This document shows positions 47,233-58,627 of a stretch of DNA of 64,000 nt, one piece after another. The notes below the pieces were generated by a model that saw nothing but the letters and a program-made list of their open reading frames with translations, ran no database searches and was not told the DNA's origin. Numbering within the stretch: position 1 is the stretch's first letter; every line of letters begins with the position of its first letter. Source of the DNA: Tetraselmis striata. Its lineage: Eukaryota; Chlorophyta; Chlorodendrophyceae; Chlorodendrales; Chlorodendraceae. The position numbers were made by a program, and so were the translations under genes. Where the stretch lies: NCBI GenBank assembly GCA_006384855.1, contig VCJN01002147.1, forward strand, positions 62,001-126,000. The letters run 5' to 3'.

Positions 47233-48229
47233 TTACCTTCGATGCTGAGTGCTGCTAGGCCTGGGCTTGGGCTGCGTCGCGCGCTGGTTGTCGGCGGCCT
47301 GGCGCGCCGACTCTTCCACGCGCCTCTGCCTCGTGTCGGCCCGCTTGGCCGCAGCGATCCACGCGAGGATGCCGTGCTTGGCGGAGCGGGGGAAGGCCTC
47401 CCAGTTGTCCCGGGAGCCCGGGTGCGCAACAAAGGCTGCTGCCAGGTCGTTGGGTACCACCAGGTCATCCACTGCGTCGAACTGGGTCCAGGAGCCGTCT
47501 GCCTTGGCCGCCTCCACCTGGGCCACAGCCGCAGCAAGCAGCAGCAGATAACGAGCCGCCAAAATGAGGAGGTGATGAAGGAAGGGAGTGGGGGGGGGGG
47601 GGAGGGGGGGGAGGGCAACCCATGTTAGGGGTGCAGGGTCTGCAGAGGAGGAGGAGGAGAGGGAGCAGACCATAGTGGGGGTCTGCTCCTGAACCAGAAC
47701 TGGTTTAGGAGCGGACACATGCGCTTCTGGTTGAATCGTTGCCAGCTGCAGGAGCACCTACCTTCTCGATGCCGGGCGGGGTCATCAGGCCAGTGTCGAA
47801 CAGCTTGGCCACCTTATTCTTATTCACGCGGGACCAGACGGAACAGCGCTTGCGTGGAGCGAACCACCGCAGCGTGCGCGCCTCGTCCAGCTTGCCAGCC
47901 GTGCTGTCGATCCAGCCGTAGCACAGCGCGTCGTCGACGGCGCCGTCATAGCTGAGGCTGGCGGCCGTCCGGCCGGGGGCGCCCTTCTTCAGCGTCACCA
48001 GCCACACGCCCTTGTCTCGCCCGTGGTTGCGCGTCAGCCATGCACGCCACGCTGCCGAGTCGGCGGGCTGCACGGAGTTGTCCGGGGGCCGCTTGACAGC
48101 TTTCGGCTTGCCCTTCCCAGACGCACCGCCAGCGGCCGCCGTGGCCCCATGCGGCCGCATGGCTGCTGCCCAAACCCTTCCCTTGCAGCTCAGTGTCGCA
48201 AGGTTTCCCAGGAATCGACCTGTACGCAT
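47233..48229 (-). CDS. YdeI/OmpD-associated family protein, two exons
   Basis: Exon 1 48229-47762 (donor AAG|GTAGGT) and exon 2 47517-47233 (acceptor CCCAG) join in phase to 250 residues. After an N-terminal extension of about 50 residues come the family blocks: WRAWLTRNHGRDKGVWLVTL with a KK pair, LSYDGAVDDALCYGWIDS, RWFAPRKRCSVWSRVNKNKV, GLMTPPGIEK across the intron to VEAAKADGSW, and the C-terminal VPNDLAAAF and a basic helical region with KRADTRQRR. This is the family annotated in bacteria as YdeI / OmdA-like, associated with resistance to cationic peptides; its biochemical role is unclear. The extension is Ala-, Gly- and basic-rich and may be an organelle transit peptide. Intron 1 is 244 nt. 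The gene faces the flavohemoglobin convergently. Confidence 0.8.
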
Positions 48230-48411
48230 CCCGCTGCTGCGCCAGCACCTCTAGTCACTCCAAAGGTGCGGCGCGCAGTACTAGTGTCGGATATGGCTGG
48301 CTAAACAGACCACCCCCGCGCGCTGCTGCCCGCTGCCCGCGCATGCCCGCTGCTGTGGTCCGAGGTACCATAGCTACATTGGGACGGACCATATTACCGT
48401 AATGCATAGCG
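48230..48411. other. Upstream flank of the YdeI-family gene
   Basis: A short GC-rich stretch between the start codon at 48229 and the terminal repeat starting at 48412. It must hold the minus-strand promoter, but no element of it was recognised. Confidence 0.3.
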
Positions 48412-48811
48412 TACTAAGCGGCGCTTCGCGCCGGGGATCTGTGGAGGTGCCCCTACCTCTTGGGTTGAGCGTGGTGCGGCCGTGCGGGATGCGGGCCGCT
48501 TTTAGCCGGCTTGTCGTGTTGATCTTGTAATACTGTTGTTTCCGGGTAATAATGCTTTTAGCGTTAGATTTGTCAGTAATTTATTTTTCAACAGAGACGT
48601 ATTATTTTGTACTAAGCGGCGCTTCGCGCCGGGGATCTGTGGAGGTGCCCCTACCTCTTGGGTTGAGCGTGGTGCGGCCGTGCGGGATGCGGGCCGCTTT
48701 TAGCCGGCTTGCAGTGTTGATCTTGTAATACTACTGTTTTTTCCGGGTAATAATGCTTTTAGCGTTAGATTTGTCAGTAATTTATTTTTCAAAAGAGACG
48801 TATTATTTTGT
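48412..48811 (+). repeat. Tandemly duplicated left terminal repeat, two units of about 200 bp
   Basis: Units 48412-48610 and 48611-48811 are almost identical, each running from ACTAAGCGGCGC through CCCCTACCTCTTGGGTTGAGC to GACGTATTATTTTGT. The right end of the element has one inverted counterpart (about 53272-53470). Confidence 0.85.
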
Positions 48812-49544
48812 AAAACAGATTAAATCTGCAAGCCGCGTAAAAGCGGGCCGCTGACCACTGGTGTGCATTACAAAAAGGCCGGTACCCAACCCAAAAAAAA
48901 AAAAAAAAAACAGCACTGCAAGATCAGCAATACAGTACAAGCCGCCTACAGGCGGGCCGCATCCCGCACGAGGCCGCGCAGGTCGGGCCGGTCGTCAGGT
49001 CTACGGGGCGGGCACGGCGCGAATCGCCACGCCCGCCGCCTGTACCGGCACCGGACGCCGGACGCCGTCGTTCGACCGTCGCCCGTCCGTCGACGGACGC
49101 CGGGCCCCGGGTCGGCGGACTGCCCCCGCACCGCGGCGACCCCTTTTTACAGCACCATACTTGGACTACCGTATAGGTAAGGAATAGTCGCTGAATAGTC
49201 TCGCTTGCTGATTCAGCAATAAAAACGCGCTGCGGTACCGCCTTATTTTGGCGTTTTAGACGAATATATGACGTGCCTGGGCTAGAATACACGCGCATCC
49301 ATTCAGAATCTTACCGTCGTCGGAGGTGTGCCTAGAAATCAAACGAGCACAGATCGAACGTATGACGGTTCATACGCGAAGACGCAGCACAGGAGGACGG
49401 ACGGAGGACGGAGGACGGACGCCTAGAAATCCGTGATAAAACCGTATTGTCACCGGTATTGATTCTCTCGTATTCCAGGCGATTTCGGACGCGGCTCTCC
49501 TTTTCCTCCGCTCAACCCAAAGAGGTAGGGGAAAAACAGATTAA

Positions 49545-50531
49545 GGTTTGTTTCATACCACGGTTCGCGTGCCGCCCTAGCCGCGTGCCGCCCTAACGAT
49601 ACGCGATATCGTGCTGCCACGTAGCCGGTGGCATTGGGCGAATAAGCGCACGCGTGCCGCCGCAAAAAACAGCATTTCATACATACGCGCAGCGGCGGAA
49701 ACGCGCTGCATATGTCCCCCGTGCCCGCAGCCCGCCTCTCCACCTCCCGCCAGAATGCGTCCTCCCCGTCTTCACCCCCCCACCCCGAGGCGCCCGGTTT
49801 AGCACTACTGTACTCTACCGCGTACCCGTAGTCGGACTCCGACGGCGAGTGGGACTCAGATGACGAGGAGGGCGTGAAAGTGCCCCTGGCACTCGCGACA
49901 GCGGTGCTGCGACCGTGTGTAGTCGATAAGCGTCACGACTTTGCACCCCGTGACGCAGCAGTCGCGCAGCCCATCGTTGTGTTGGACTTCGTCCTCGTCG
50001 GAACCTCCCTCGCCATCGCGCCCTCCAGACTCCCACTCCAATTCAGGGTCAGCCTCCTCGATACGCTGCATACGGCTGTCTGGGCTGAGCCCTAAGCGGG
50101 CGTCCAGACGGTCTACTGGGGAGCGATCAGCTGCGCCAGATGCCCGAGCGCGCGGGATGGCGGGTGACCGCCTCACATCTCCGGCAGCGGCCCGGTCTGA
50201 ATGCGGCGTAGGCATGTTGGGAGGACGGTTGGCCGCCTCCCCGCCGTCCTTTGCAAACGGTGAACGGGAACACCATGAGGGTGGAGCGAGCAAGTGCGGG
50301 TTGAGAGCAATTGCCCGCTCCGGCAGCGGTAAATGATATACCTCACCCCGGAACATATAAACGCTCTCAAAATTAAAAAAATGCCCCGTACACGCGTGCC
50401 GCCTTGCTGTTGGGGGCGTGCGCGAATTTTCATAATGGCCCCCGCGGCCCGGTCGACGTGGCGCGCTCCGGTACGAGTACTAGGGCGGCACGCGGCTAGG
50501 GCGGCACGCGGACCGTGGTATGAAACGGGCC
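49545..50531. mobile_element. Nested PIF/Harbinger-like TIR element, 987 bp
   Basis: The termini are inverted repeats of about 45 bp (GG-TTT-GTTTCATACCACGG... at the left, complement of GGCCCGTTTCATACCACGG... at the right). It is flanked by TAA at 49542-49544 and 50532-50534, as expected for the 3-bp TWA duplication of PIF/Harbinger elements. Joining the flanks gives AAAACAGAT-TAA-ATCTGC, present uninterrupted at 48812-48829. A 166-codon minus-strand frame inside (50356-49856) has an acidic stretch and two C-x-n-C pairs but no transposase motif, so the element is probably non-autonomous. Confidence 0.75.
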
Positions 50532-51828
50532 TAAATCTGCAAGCCGCGTAAAAGCGGGCCGCTGACTACTGGTGTGCATTACAAAAAGGCCGGTACCCAA
50601 CCCACCGCTAAAAGTTGTACTACCCCCAAAAAAAAAAACAGCACTACAAGATGAGCAATACAGTACAAGCCGCCTACAGGCGGGCCGCATCCCGCACGAG
50701 GCCGCGCAGGTCGGGCCGGTCGTCAGGTCTACGGGGCGGGCACGGCGCGAATCGCCACGCCCGCCGCCTGTACCGGCACCGGACGCCGGACGCCGTCGTT
50801 CGACCGTCGCCCGTCCGTCGACGGACGCCGGGCCCCGGGTCGGCGGACTGCCCCCGCACCGCGGCGACCCCTTTTTACAGCGTTATCATTTTACAGGATA
50901 TACTTGGACTACCGTATATAGGTAAGGGATAGTCGCTGAATAGTCTCGCTTGCTCATTCAGCAGCAGTAAAAACGCGCTGCGGCACCGCGTTATTTTTGG
51001 CGTTTTAGACGAATATATTACGTGCCTGGGCTAGAATACACGCGCATCCATTCAGAACCTTACCGTACACGTACCAGTACCGTGAAATCAAACGAGCGAA
51101 CACCGAACATTTGACGGTTCATGCACGAAGCGCGTATGGGGGAGGACGGAGGACGGAGGACGGACGCCTAAAAATCCGTGATTAAACCGTATTGCGACCG
51201 GTATCGATTCTCACATATTCCAGGCGATTTCGGACGCGGCTCTCCTTTTCCTCCGCTCAACCCAAGAGGTAGGGGAACTGCTGCTGCTGCTGTGCCTATT
51301 CCGCCTGCTAGCCCTAGTAGTAATAACACAGCTGGCTATTTTACGGCGAGCGACGTATGTCGATGGAACACGTGCGCGCAGAGAAAAGCGAGAGCGATCT
51401 AGAATATGGTTTCGGAGCACTTGATATTCTGCCCACGCAAGCGTAGTTCCCCTACCTCTTGGGTTGAGCGGAGGAAAAGGAGAGCTGCGTCCGAAATCGC
51501 CTGCAGTATGAGAGAATCGATACCGGTTAAAATACGGTTTTATCACGGATTTTAGGCGTCCTCCGTCCGTCCTCCGTCCGTCCTCTGCCATACGCGCTTC
51601 GTGCATGAGCCGTCATACGTTCGGTGTTCGCTCGTTTGATTTCACGGTACAGGTACGTGTACGAAAATGTTCCGAATGGATGCGCGTGTATTCTAGTCCA
51701 GGCACGTCATATATTCGTCTAAAACGCCAAAATAATGCGGTATCGCAGCGCGTTTTTACTGCTGAATGAGCAAGCGAGACTATTCAGCGACTATTCCTTA
51801 CTCATACGGTAGTCCAAGTATATCCTGT

Positions 51829-52887
51829 GAAGTCCGTGAGCGTTCCCCTGAGTACTACGATTCCATGTTCCGTGTTGCCGCTTGCCGCCCATTTGGCCTT
51901 CCGGCGGCTCCTGTCCTCTCCCTTGGCGAGCCATGCTCTTGTGCTTCTTGCTCCTTCTCGGTACAAGGTATGCTTGCCCGTTTTGAGGATGCTGGCGTGG
52001 ATTTCACTCCAACTTGGGCGGTCGCATACGCTGACCACGTGGCACGTTGCTCTGGGGGCGACTCCAATCACGCCGCCCACGAGTGGGCGGCACATGGCCT
52101 TTCCGACATTTGCCACGACGTGAAGTCCGCGCTGGGCGTGGGTGTCCAGATCCTCACGGACCCGTCGGTGCGTGTTTCTCTCCCGAAGGGCAGCGACGGG
52201 CGGCCTGCCGATGTTGGGCTTTTTGGGTATGGCGGCATCCGCGGAAACACGGTTGCTGTCGATACCACCATTGCCCCTATCCTCGGCGTGTCAACCTCGG
52301 ATCCAACGATTGCTTTGCGGGCTGCAGAGCGCCGCAAAATCCAGAAGTATGACGAGGGTGTCCGAAACGCTGCCGGTATGCTTCGCTTTGTTCCTTTCGC
52401 CGTTTCTGAGTTTGGCTCGCTGGCCCCGCACGCCGAGGTTTTCTTGGTGGAGCTCGCGAAAGCTAGCCAAGCACACACTGGCCAAAAAATCGGCCAGCTC
52501 TTGTCTGCGTGGCGCCGCCGTTTCTCCTTGCTCATCAACATGGCACATGCAGACAACGTTCTTGGCGGGGTTGCGGCCGCGCGTGCGGCACGTGATGGTG
52601 CTCCTGCGCCTCATCGCGTCGCTCGTCGGCATGTGTTGCTATGACCCGGGTCATTGGCTGCAAGCGTCCTCGCCGCGCATGATAGCCTACCCCGGGGCGG
52701 GGGTTCCTTAAGTTCCAGGCAGCTAAGTGACTTCGTGGTTCCCTTATCTCCTTCTTGGTTCTTGGCTCCCTGTCCTCCTGCTCGACCTTGGTTTCAGGCT
52801 TATGTCTCTCTTTTGCTGGCAACCTTTCATAGTTGCTGTTAGTTCTGTTGTAGTGCGCTTTTGTGAAAGCCCTGATGTAATAAAATT
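51829..52887 (+). mobile_element. 5'-truncated copy of the first LINE family
   Basis: Corresponds to about 4971-6035 of the long copy. It starts at GAAGTCCGTGAGCGTTCCCC and ends in the same short A-rich tail. It is inserted in the right arm of the palindrome with CTGT at 51825-51828 and again at 52888-52891. An open frame (about 51829-52644) keeps the zinc knuckle (CASC...HVARC), the endonuclease block (RPADVGLFGYGG, VAVDTTIAPIL) and the helical tail, so this copy is better preserved than the long one. Confidence 0.9.
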
Positions 52888-53147
52888 CTGTAAAATGATG
52901 CTGTAAAAAGGGGTCGCCGCGGTGCGGGGGCAGTCCGCCGACCCGGGGCCCGGCGTCCGTCGACGGACGGGCGACGGTGGAACGACGGCGTCCGGCGTCC
53001 GGTGCCGGTACAGGCGGCGGGCGCGGCGATTCGCGGCGTGCCCGCCCCGTAGACCTGACGACCGGCCCGACCTGCGCGGCCTCGTGCGGGATGCGGGCCG
53101 CCTGTAGGCGGCTTGTACTGTATTGCTCATCTTGTAGTGCTGCTTTT

Positions 53148-53174
53148 GGGGGGGGGGGGGGGGGGGGGGGGGGG
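53148..53174. repeat. Poly-G tract (G27) in the right arm of the palindrome
   Basis: The same place in the two left-arm module copies has C3A18 (48890-48910) and C5A11 (50623-50638), while here, read on the minus strand, it is C27A4. Confidence 0.85.
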
Positions 53175-53470
53175 TAATACAACTTTTTGCGGGGGGTTGG
53201 TTACTGGCCTTTTTGTAATGCACACCAGTAGTCAGCGGCCCGCTTTTACGCGACTTGAAGATTTAATCTGTTTTATTTACAAAAAAATTACTTCTCTTTA
53301 AAAATGAATTGCTGACAAATCTATAACGCTAAAAGCAGTATTACCCGGAAACAACAGTATCACAAGATCGACACTACAACCCGGCTAAAAGCGGCCCGCA
53401 TCCCGCACCAGGCTGAACCCAAGAGGTAGGGGCACCTCCACAAATCCCCGGCGCGAAGCGCCGCTTAGTT

Positions 53471-55931
53471 CGTAATGATAAGCAATAAAGCAGGACAGCT
53501 ATATGATCAAGGTACTGCTCGTAAATATACAGTTACATAGGTACTGTGGATCCTAAGTTAACACATAATGCTGCTTGGTGAAGCACTAAACTGGTCATGA
53601 TAGTGCTGTAGTGGCATCGGTGGGTGTACTGGTGTTGTGGGCGGCGGCACGGTTAGGCGTGCATGTTGGCATGTCGCTAGTGCACTCTGCCACAATAATA
53701 ATGTGACAAACTTATGCCTTATTTTAGTAGAGGGCAGTCGAGCTGCGGGCCACGGCCGACCCTATTGCGTGTTCATATAGCGCCGGTTTATGTCGCTAGT
53801 CGAGTCATAAGACGACTTGCATGTCTATACATTTGGAAGACTGGTAGCAATGAAGTTGGCAATTTCAATTTCAAAACAATGACAATTGACAATTATGGTG
53901 TACGGTAGTTTACACCTTTTTTTGAAGTGTTGTACGAGTAGGCAGCACAACTGCTAGACAATGACTCCCCGAGGCAAGACACGGGAAACTGCATGACTTT
54001 CCACGCCTTAAGTGCATTATGTAAAACTGAGGGCCGCTACTACTAATGGCCGGCTTCGCTGCTTAGTAGCGCGACTAATGCAAAACATGCAATTGGTACT
54101 AGCAAATGCAATATTAACCGCCGCCGGCGGTCCACCAAATTGGACCGTTGTAACAGATGAGCAACAAGTTGTGACTTGTGGTGATACCACGAATATGGCA
54201 AAGCCAAGGGTTCATGGGCATGGTCCATCGGCAACGCCCTCAGCCGATTGCGCAAGCAGCTCCAGATAGCTCGTTAGTGGTTCCATGCGATTACAACAGC
54301 CCCGTAAGCAGTAAGAGAACTGCCCTTATCTGCGTGCTCTGCTCCCACTTAGCCCGCGGCCCCGCGCATCAGCCAACCGCATGATTACCGCCAGCCTAGA
54401 CAGCTAGAGGAACGCCATGCCCGTTCTGTAGGCGTACATATACCGCGTGTCAGCCTCATGTTAGCAACATCAGCATGCGACGCTCGCCTGGCAGCCTCGC
54501 ACGCGCTTTCAAGTGCCGGAGCATACCCTTCGGATCCTCGGGGGCGCCCGTGCTCACCTCGGCCTCGTGCTGCGTTGCCTCTGAGCGGAATCGTCCAATG
54601 AGCACTGCCTGCGGAGACTGCGCGCAACATACTGACTGAGCCGCCCGGGGTGCTGCCTCCCAGAGTAGACCGGCCACGCCACGTCACGACATTGCCATGA
54701 TGTCTTTTTGCAGCATGCGGTAGCCCGGGAGCAGCGTCTCGGTGTCAAAGGGGTCGCGATACGGCACCTAGCGTCGCATTTGCTACGCATTGCCCCCCCC
54801 CCCCCCCCCCCCCGCACCTCCCCCCCGACTGCATGCCCATTGAGAGATATGCTCTCTCGTTGACTACACCGTGGTCAGGGGCCTGGTGAATCGTTGGCGG
54901 ACTCGCACAAGGCGAATACAATCAGACAACGCTCTTCTCTCTCCAACGCACACCACACCGCAGCATCATACATCAAGCACAATGCACCATTCCTGCAAAC
55001 ATACAATATCCATATTTTCATCACGGGATGTACTGCCGTACAGTATACATTAAAAACAGACCATACCATTGTACATTGAGTAGTGATCTGACCTTTATTT
55101 CACGTAATCGTCTGGTATGAATCTCCCCGGGGATATACACCCACTTCATGGAATCCCGAAAAACGTTAAGGACGCCGCGTCAGAACTCCAGCTGCAAATG
55201 GCATGACCGGCACTGACCCGGCCCCGTAGAAGAGGTATTGCCATGTTGTAATGATGGAGAGGATGTCCGTGGACGTGCCGCGCAGCATGCCGCCTGGGTG
55301 TTGTCACGCTGCCGCAGCTGCGCCCAAACAACGGCAGCTTTTTCGGTCTTTCAAAGATGGTGAACTGTGCCAGAGCAGGATGAAGACAGAGGCAACTCGG
55401 GCGCGGAGGCAGACATTGTCGGCAACGGAGCTCGGTGTGTCCTCATCAGTTGACGCAACATTTGGGCGCGGCGATAACGTGTCAATCCATGCCACTGCTT
55501 GTTGCTACAGGTAGTCATTGGTCACTATGCATCGCTAGGATGTGGCAAGTTCATTTCCATCTTGATATCTAAACCATTTGCGCCAGGCGTCGCTCAGCAG
55601 CTTTTAGGCGCTCCCAGCTTGAGTCGACCATCACCACATGCGGGTTCGGCATTGATGCTGCCGTGCTAGCCGGTGCCGGGACGGCTGTCGGCGACTCGGG
55701 CATACACCACAGCAAATTACCTGCTGCCACCTGAGGTCGCGCACCCCGCATTACGCATGTCATTTTAAAGACTAGCGCTAGGCACGGGTTATCGCATAAC
55801 TCCAGGCAGTTATGGTGAGGAAACCCCTCCCTCCCACATGCTCCTCCCAGAGCAATTAGTTGAGGGAAACCCTCCCACAAAAGCACATATACGGAAGTGC
55901 AACATATGTGGGAGTTGATGAATAAGTAAAA
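53471..55931. other. Intergenic region without recognised genes
   Basis: Short overlapping frames only. There is a C21 tract at 54793-54813. Nothing else could be supported. Confidence 0.4.
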
Positions 55932-56205
55932 CAGTGATTCATTTCGGTTTGATTGCAAATAGAATGGGCGCGTCCTTGTAAACGATGCCTGGTGGTGGGC
56001 GCATCGGCACCCGTATGAAGCTGCATATCGTCACTAGGCGTTGAAGTTGCGAATAAGCTTGGGGATAGAGGGACGAGGGGTGCACTCATAGTTCCCCAGT
56101 TGTGTGCAACTACACAGTGATTCATCCAGTCTTGGTCGCAAGTGGAAGGGGCGCTTCTCGTAAATGATGCCCGGTGGTGGGCGCATCGCACCCGTATGTG
56201 GTAGT
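55932..56205. repeat. Diverged direct repeat, period about 184 bp
   Basis: Segments from 55932 and from 56116 share GTGATTCAT, GGGGCGC or GGGCGCG-TC, TGGTGGTGGGCGCATCG and CACCCGTATG in order. The second copy runs into the (CA)n microsatellite. Confidence 0.6.
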
Positions 56206-56211
56206 ATGTCC

Positions 56212-56213
<2 letters not shown>

Positions 56214-56264
<51 letters not shown>
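56214..56264. repeat. (AC)n microsatellite, about 25 units
   Basis: A pure AC/GT dinucleotide run. The Val-Cys frames across it on the minus strand are artefacts. Confidence 0.98.
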
Positions 56265-56265
<1 letters not shown>

Positions 56266-56601
56266 CAATGCCGATATGCTGAGAAGACACGAATTGTTCT
56301 TACACCAATGGCGAGACTGTGTGTAATTGCGCCGCACTGGTGCCCATGACAGAGCAAGAGACATCAGCGGGGTATGAATGGCACTGGAGACGGATACGTA
56401 TGCAGAATGCCACTGGTACTACTGACCATATTTGTGCATTATCAGGATTCCCAAATGACGAACATCAAAATGTAACATGACGAACATCGAAAATGGCGGT
56501 TCCTGATTATGAAACAAAGATGTCGGGACTTTGGGCAGCATCTCAGCGTTTCAATAGAGCCACAAATCTAATTGGTTGGCGCAGTGCATAGCACTGAGCA
56601 T

Positions 56602-57072
56602 TTAGCGTTGCGTCGGGCTGGGATGGAGGGGATGGCTGGGGGTTGAGGATGGGCAACGGGGGAGGGGAGGGGGGGCGCACCGCCGTCGTCCCGGCCCCGC
56701 AGGTGAGGTCACCCACCAGCTCGTGCCGATTGGCAAAGAGGCCCAGCAGGCAGGCGAGCAACTGCACCGGCTTCTGGGCCGGGTCCACCGGCCAGTCGCG
56801 CGCCCCATGTACATCGGTGGGGTACACCGCGCGCTCCGCATCCGCAGTCGGTTGTAGAACAGCGCGCTGGCGCACTGCCGTCTGGTGTGCACAAGGCACC
56901 CGCCGCTGGAGGGGCACCAGGCCACTAGTAGCTGCGTTGTGCTGGACAGCAGCCCGGGTATAGTCTCGGAGCCGCCGCCGCCTGCGTCCTCGTCCGCCAG
57001 GGGCTGCACCCACGTGAACAGCTTCGTCTGCCGGGACAATGGTGGTACGCGCAGTTGAGGGATTTTGAGCAT
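56602..57072 (-). pseudogene. Possible DNA methylase-like fragment
   Basis: One minus-strand frame contains QKPVQLLACLLGLF followed by ELVGDLTCGAGTTAV. This resembles the K-P-x-x-L-L helix and SAM-binding motif I (D-P-F-x-G-S-G-T-T) of amino-methyltransferases, with D-L-T-C-G-A-G-T-T here. The matching upstream part lies in a neighbouring frame (LLVAWCPSSGGCLVHTRRQ), so the gene is probably frameshifted. Both frames are GC-rich and could be open by chance. Origin, host or mobile, is unknown. Confidence 0.3.
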
Positions 57073-57079
57073 GCACAGC

Positions 57080-57780
57080 TAGCGCATTGCTTGGAAATCA
57101 TTGATCTCCGGATGCATGATTAAGTAAGTAATAATGGCATAGCGCCGCATTGCATCAATCTTATATACCAACATATAGCAACATAATTTACCTACTGTGA
57201 TACTGATATTCGCACGGGTACGCAAAAGAGTATAACAACGGTAAAAAAACAATGTTACGACCACTTGTGCATCCAAGCATACATACATGAGGGATTTATT
57301 GACTGTCGTATGGATGATAAGAATAGATAAGAGTGGGATGAACACAGAACATCGTGATATCGTTACTAGTACGCCCGCAAGCTATACCGCCAATAATTGT
57401 ACACAAACACACGTAGCGAAGCGATCGATTTTCGAACCAATTTCAATCAATTGACTAATATTTCAATCAATCAGTCAACGAATAATCACACTTTGCATCA
57501 ATTATGAATACAAAGGCAGTAATGGTGAAGTAATGGTATGTAACTGTCATTCCCACCGTTTGATTCAGCTGCCACTTACACACAAATGCACCAATAAATC
57601 ATCATCCTGCGGTTGCGTTCGCGATATTCGAAATCGACATTATAAATCGGGTAATATACATACTGTATATTATTATAATTAATACGTAATTTACGACGTA
57701 AGTTATATTTAATGTATAATACGACATACTTAGTTTATATTTCGTAATATAAACGTGAAATAAAAGTTGTATCATAAATC
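57080..57780. other. AT-rich island
   Basis: A sharp drop in GC compared with both flanks, with ATTTCAATCAATTGACTAAT-type repeats near 57435-57470 and long A/T runs at 57640-57770. No gene recognised. Confidence 0.6.
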
Positions 57781-58627
57781 ATCGTCATCATCATCGTGAT
57801 CGTTCTGGCTGCATTTCCGCACCCCCTTCATACCTGCAGGCCAAAGCAGGAGCAGCCGGCGAGCGCCGCGGGCAGCAGCTGCGTGTGCTCCAGGAACCAC
57901 TGGAAGCGGGCGGCGCCCAGGTTGCCCCCTATGCGCGCGCCACACCACCGAGATGAACGCGGAGAAGTCGGCCGCCACGCGGGGCGCGCGTTTGCGAGGA
58001 TGGGGCCAACATGCACCCCGCCCAGGGAGTACGCCACGTTGGCCACCGCCACCGCGGCCTCCTGGGCCCCGGGAGGGGCAGTGCAATGTACGTCACGCCC
58101 AGGTGCGCCATACCCACCTCCTCCGGGCAGGCCGGGCAGGGAGAAGAGTGCGCCACGGGCGTGACGGAGGGCGCTGCTGGCGCGGGAGGCTGCATGTTGG
58201 ATGGGGGCTCAGAGGGCTGGCGCCCGGGGGCGGAGCGGCGTCCCGCAGCACCGGGACAAGGCACGCGGCTCCTTTGCGGGCGGCGTCACTAGCGGGGGCG
58301 GTATGCGCAGGGGAGGTCAGAACAGGCAGCCACCAGCACGTCAGGCATGCGCGTGCATGCCACCAACACGGCCGATGCCACCAGCACGGCCAACTGCAGG
58401 TGCACTCACTGCACGCATATGGCCAGTCAGGCGCGCGTCATCATTGGCGGCGGCAGATGGATGACGGTGATAGCAATGGTCACATAGCGTCATCGCTCCT
58501 TCTTGCCCGGTCATCACTTCATCACAGAAACAGGCGGTAGTACAGGTACTGGTGTGAAATACGAAAAGCCAGTCTAAAACGTACCCGTACGTAAACCCAC
58601 CGCTAAAAGCAGTACTAAAATATCAAC
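57781..58627 (-). other. GC-rich stretch with membrane-like minus-strand frames
   Basis: The minus-strand frame 58052-57828 has hydrophobic segments (MAVANVAYSLGGVHVGPILA and HTQLLPAALAGCSCFGLQ) that might be exons of a membrane protein, but they sit in GC-rich DNA open in several frames. Family and exon structure could not be set. The part near 58310-58420 has short CACCAGCACGGCC-like repeats. Confidence 0.2.

Larger units (their letters stand above)
48412..53470. mobile_element. Composite palindromic DNA element with inverted terminal repeats
   Basis: Both ends carry ACTAAGCGGCGCTTCGCGCC in inverted orientation (48412-48431 and 53451-53470). Reading inward, the left half has modules T-T-K-G-C-D, then K-G-C-D again; the right half has D'-C'-G'-K'-T' inverted. 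Module positions: T 48412-48610 and 48611-48811; K 48812-48892 and 50536-50604; G (GC-rich) 48911-49152 and 50639-50884, inverted 52908-53147; C/D 49153-49536 and 50900-51278, inverted 51447-51824. The centre (51279-51446) is unique. A nested TIR element and a LINE copy interrupt it. No transposase was recognised, so it is non-autonomous or a foldback element. A CGTAATG occurs just outside both ends (48399-48405, 53472-53478) with unequal spacing. Confidence 0.75.

Noticed and set aside
49856-50356. 166-codon minus-strand ORF as a Harbinger transposase
   Set aside because: No DDE block or Myb-like domain; the element is only 987 bp. The Cys pairs are too few for a firm zinc domain.
56034-56290. 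Val-Cys-rich ORFs over the (AC)n run
   Set aside because: Pure dinucleotide repeat translated; no coding value.
57781-58540. Membrane transporter gene
   Set aside because: Hydrophobic stretches exist, but no consistent exon structure or family motif could be established in DNA that is open in many frames.
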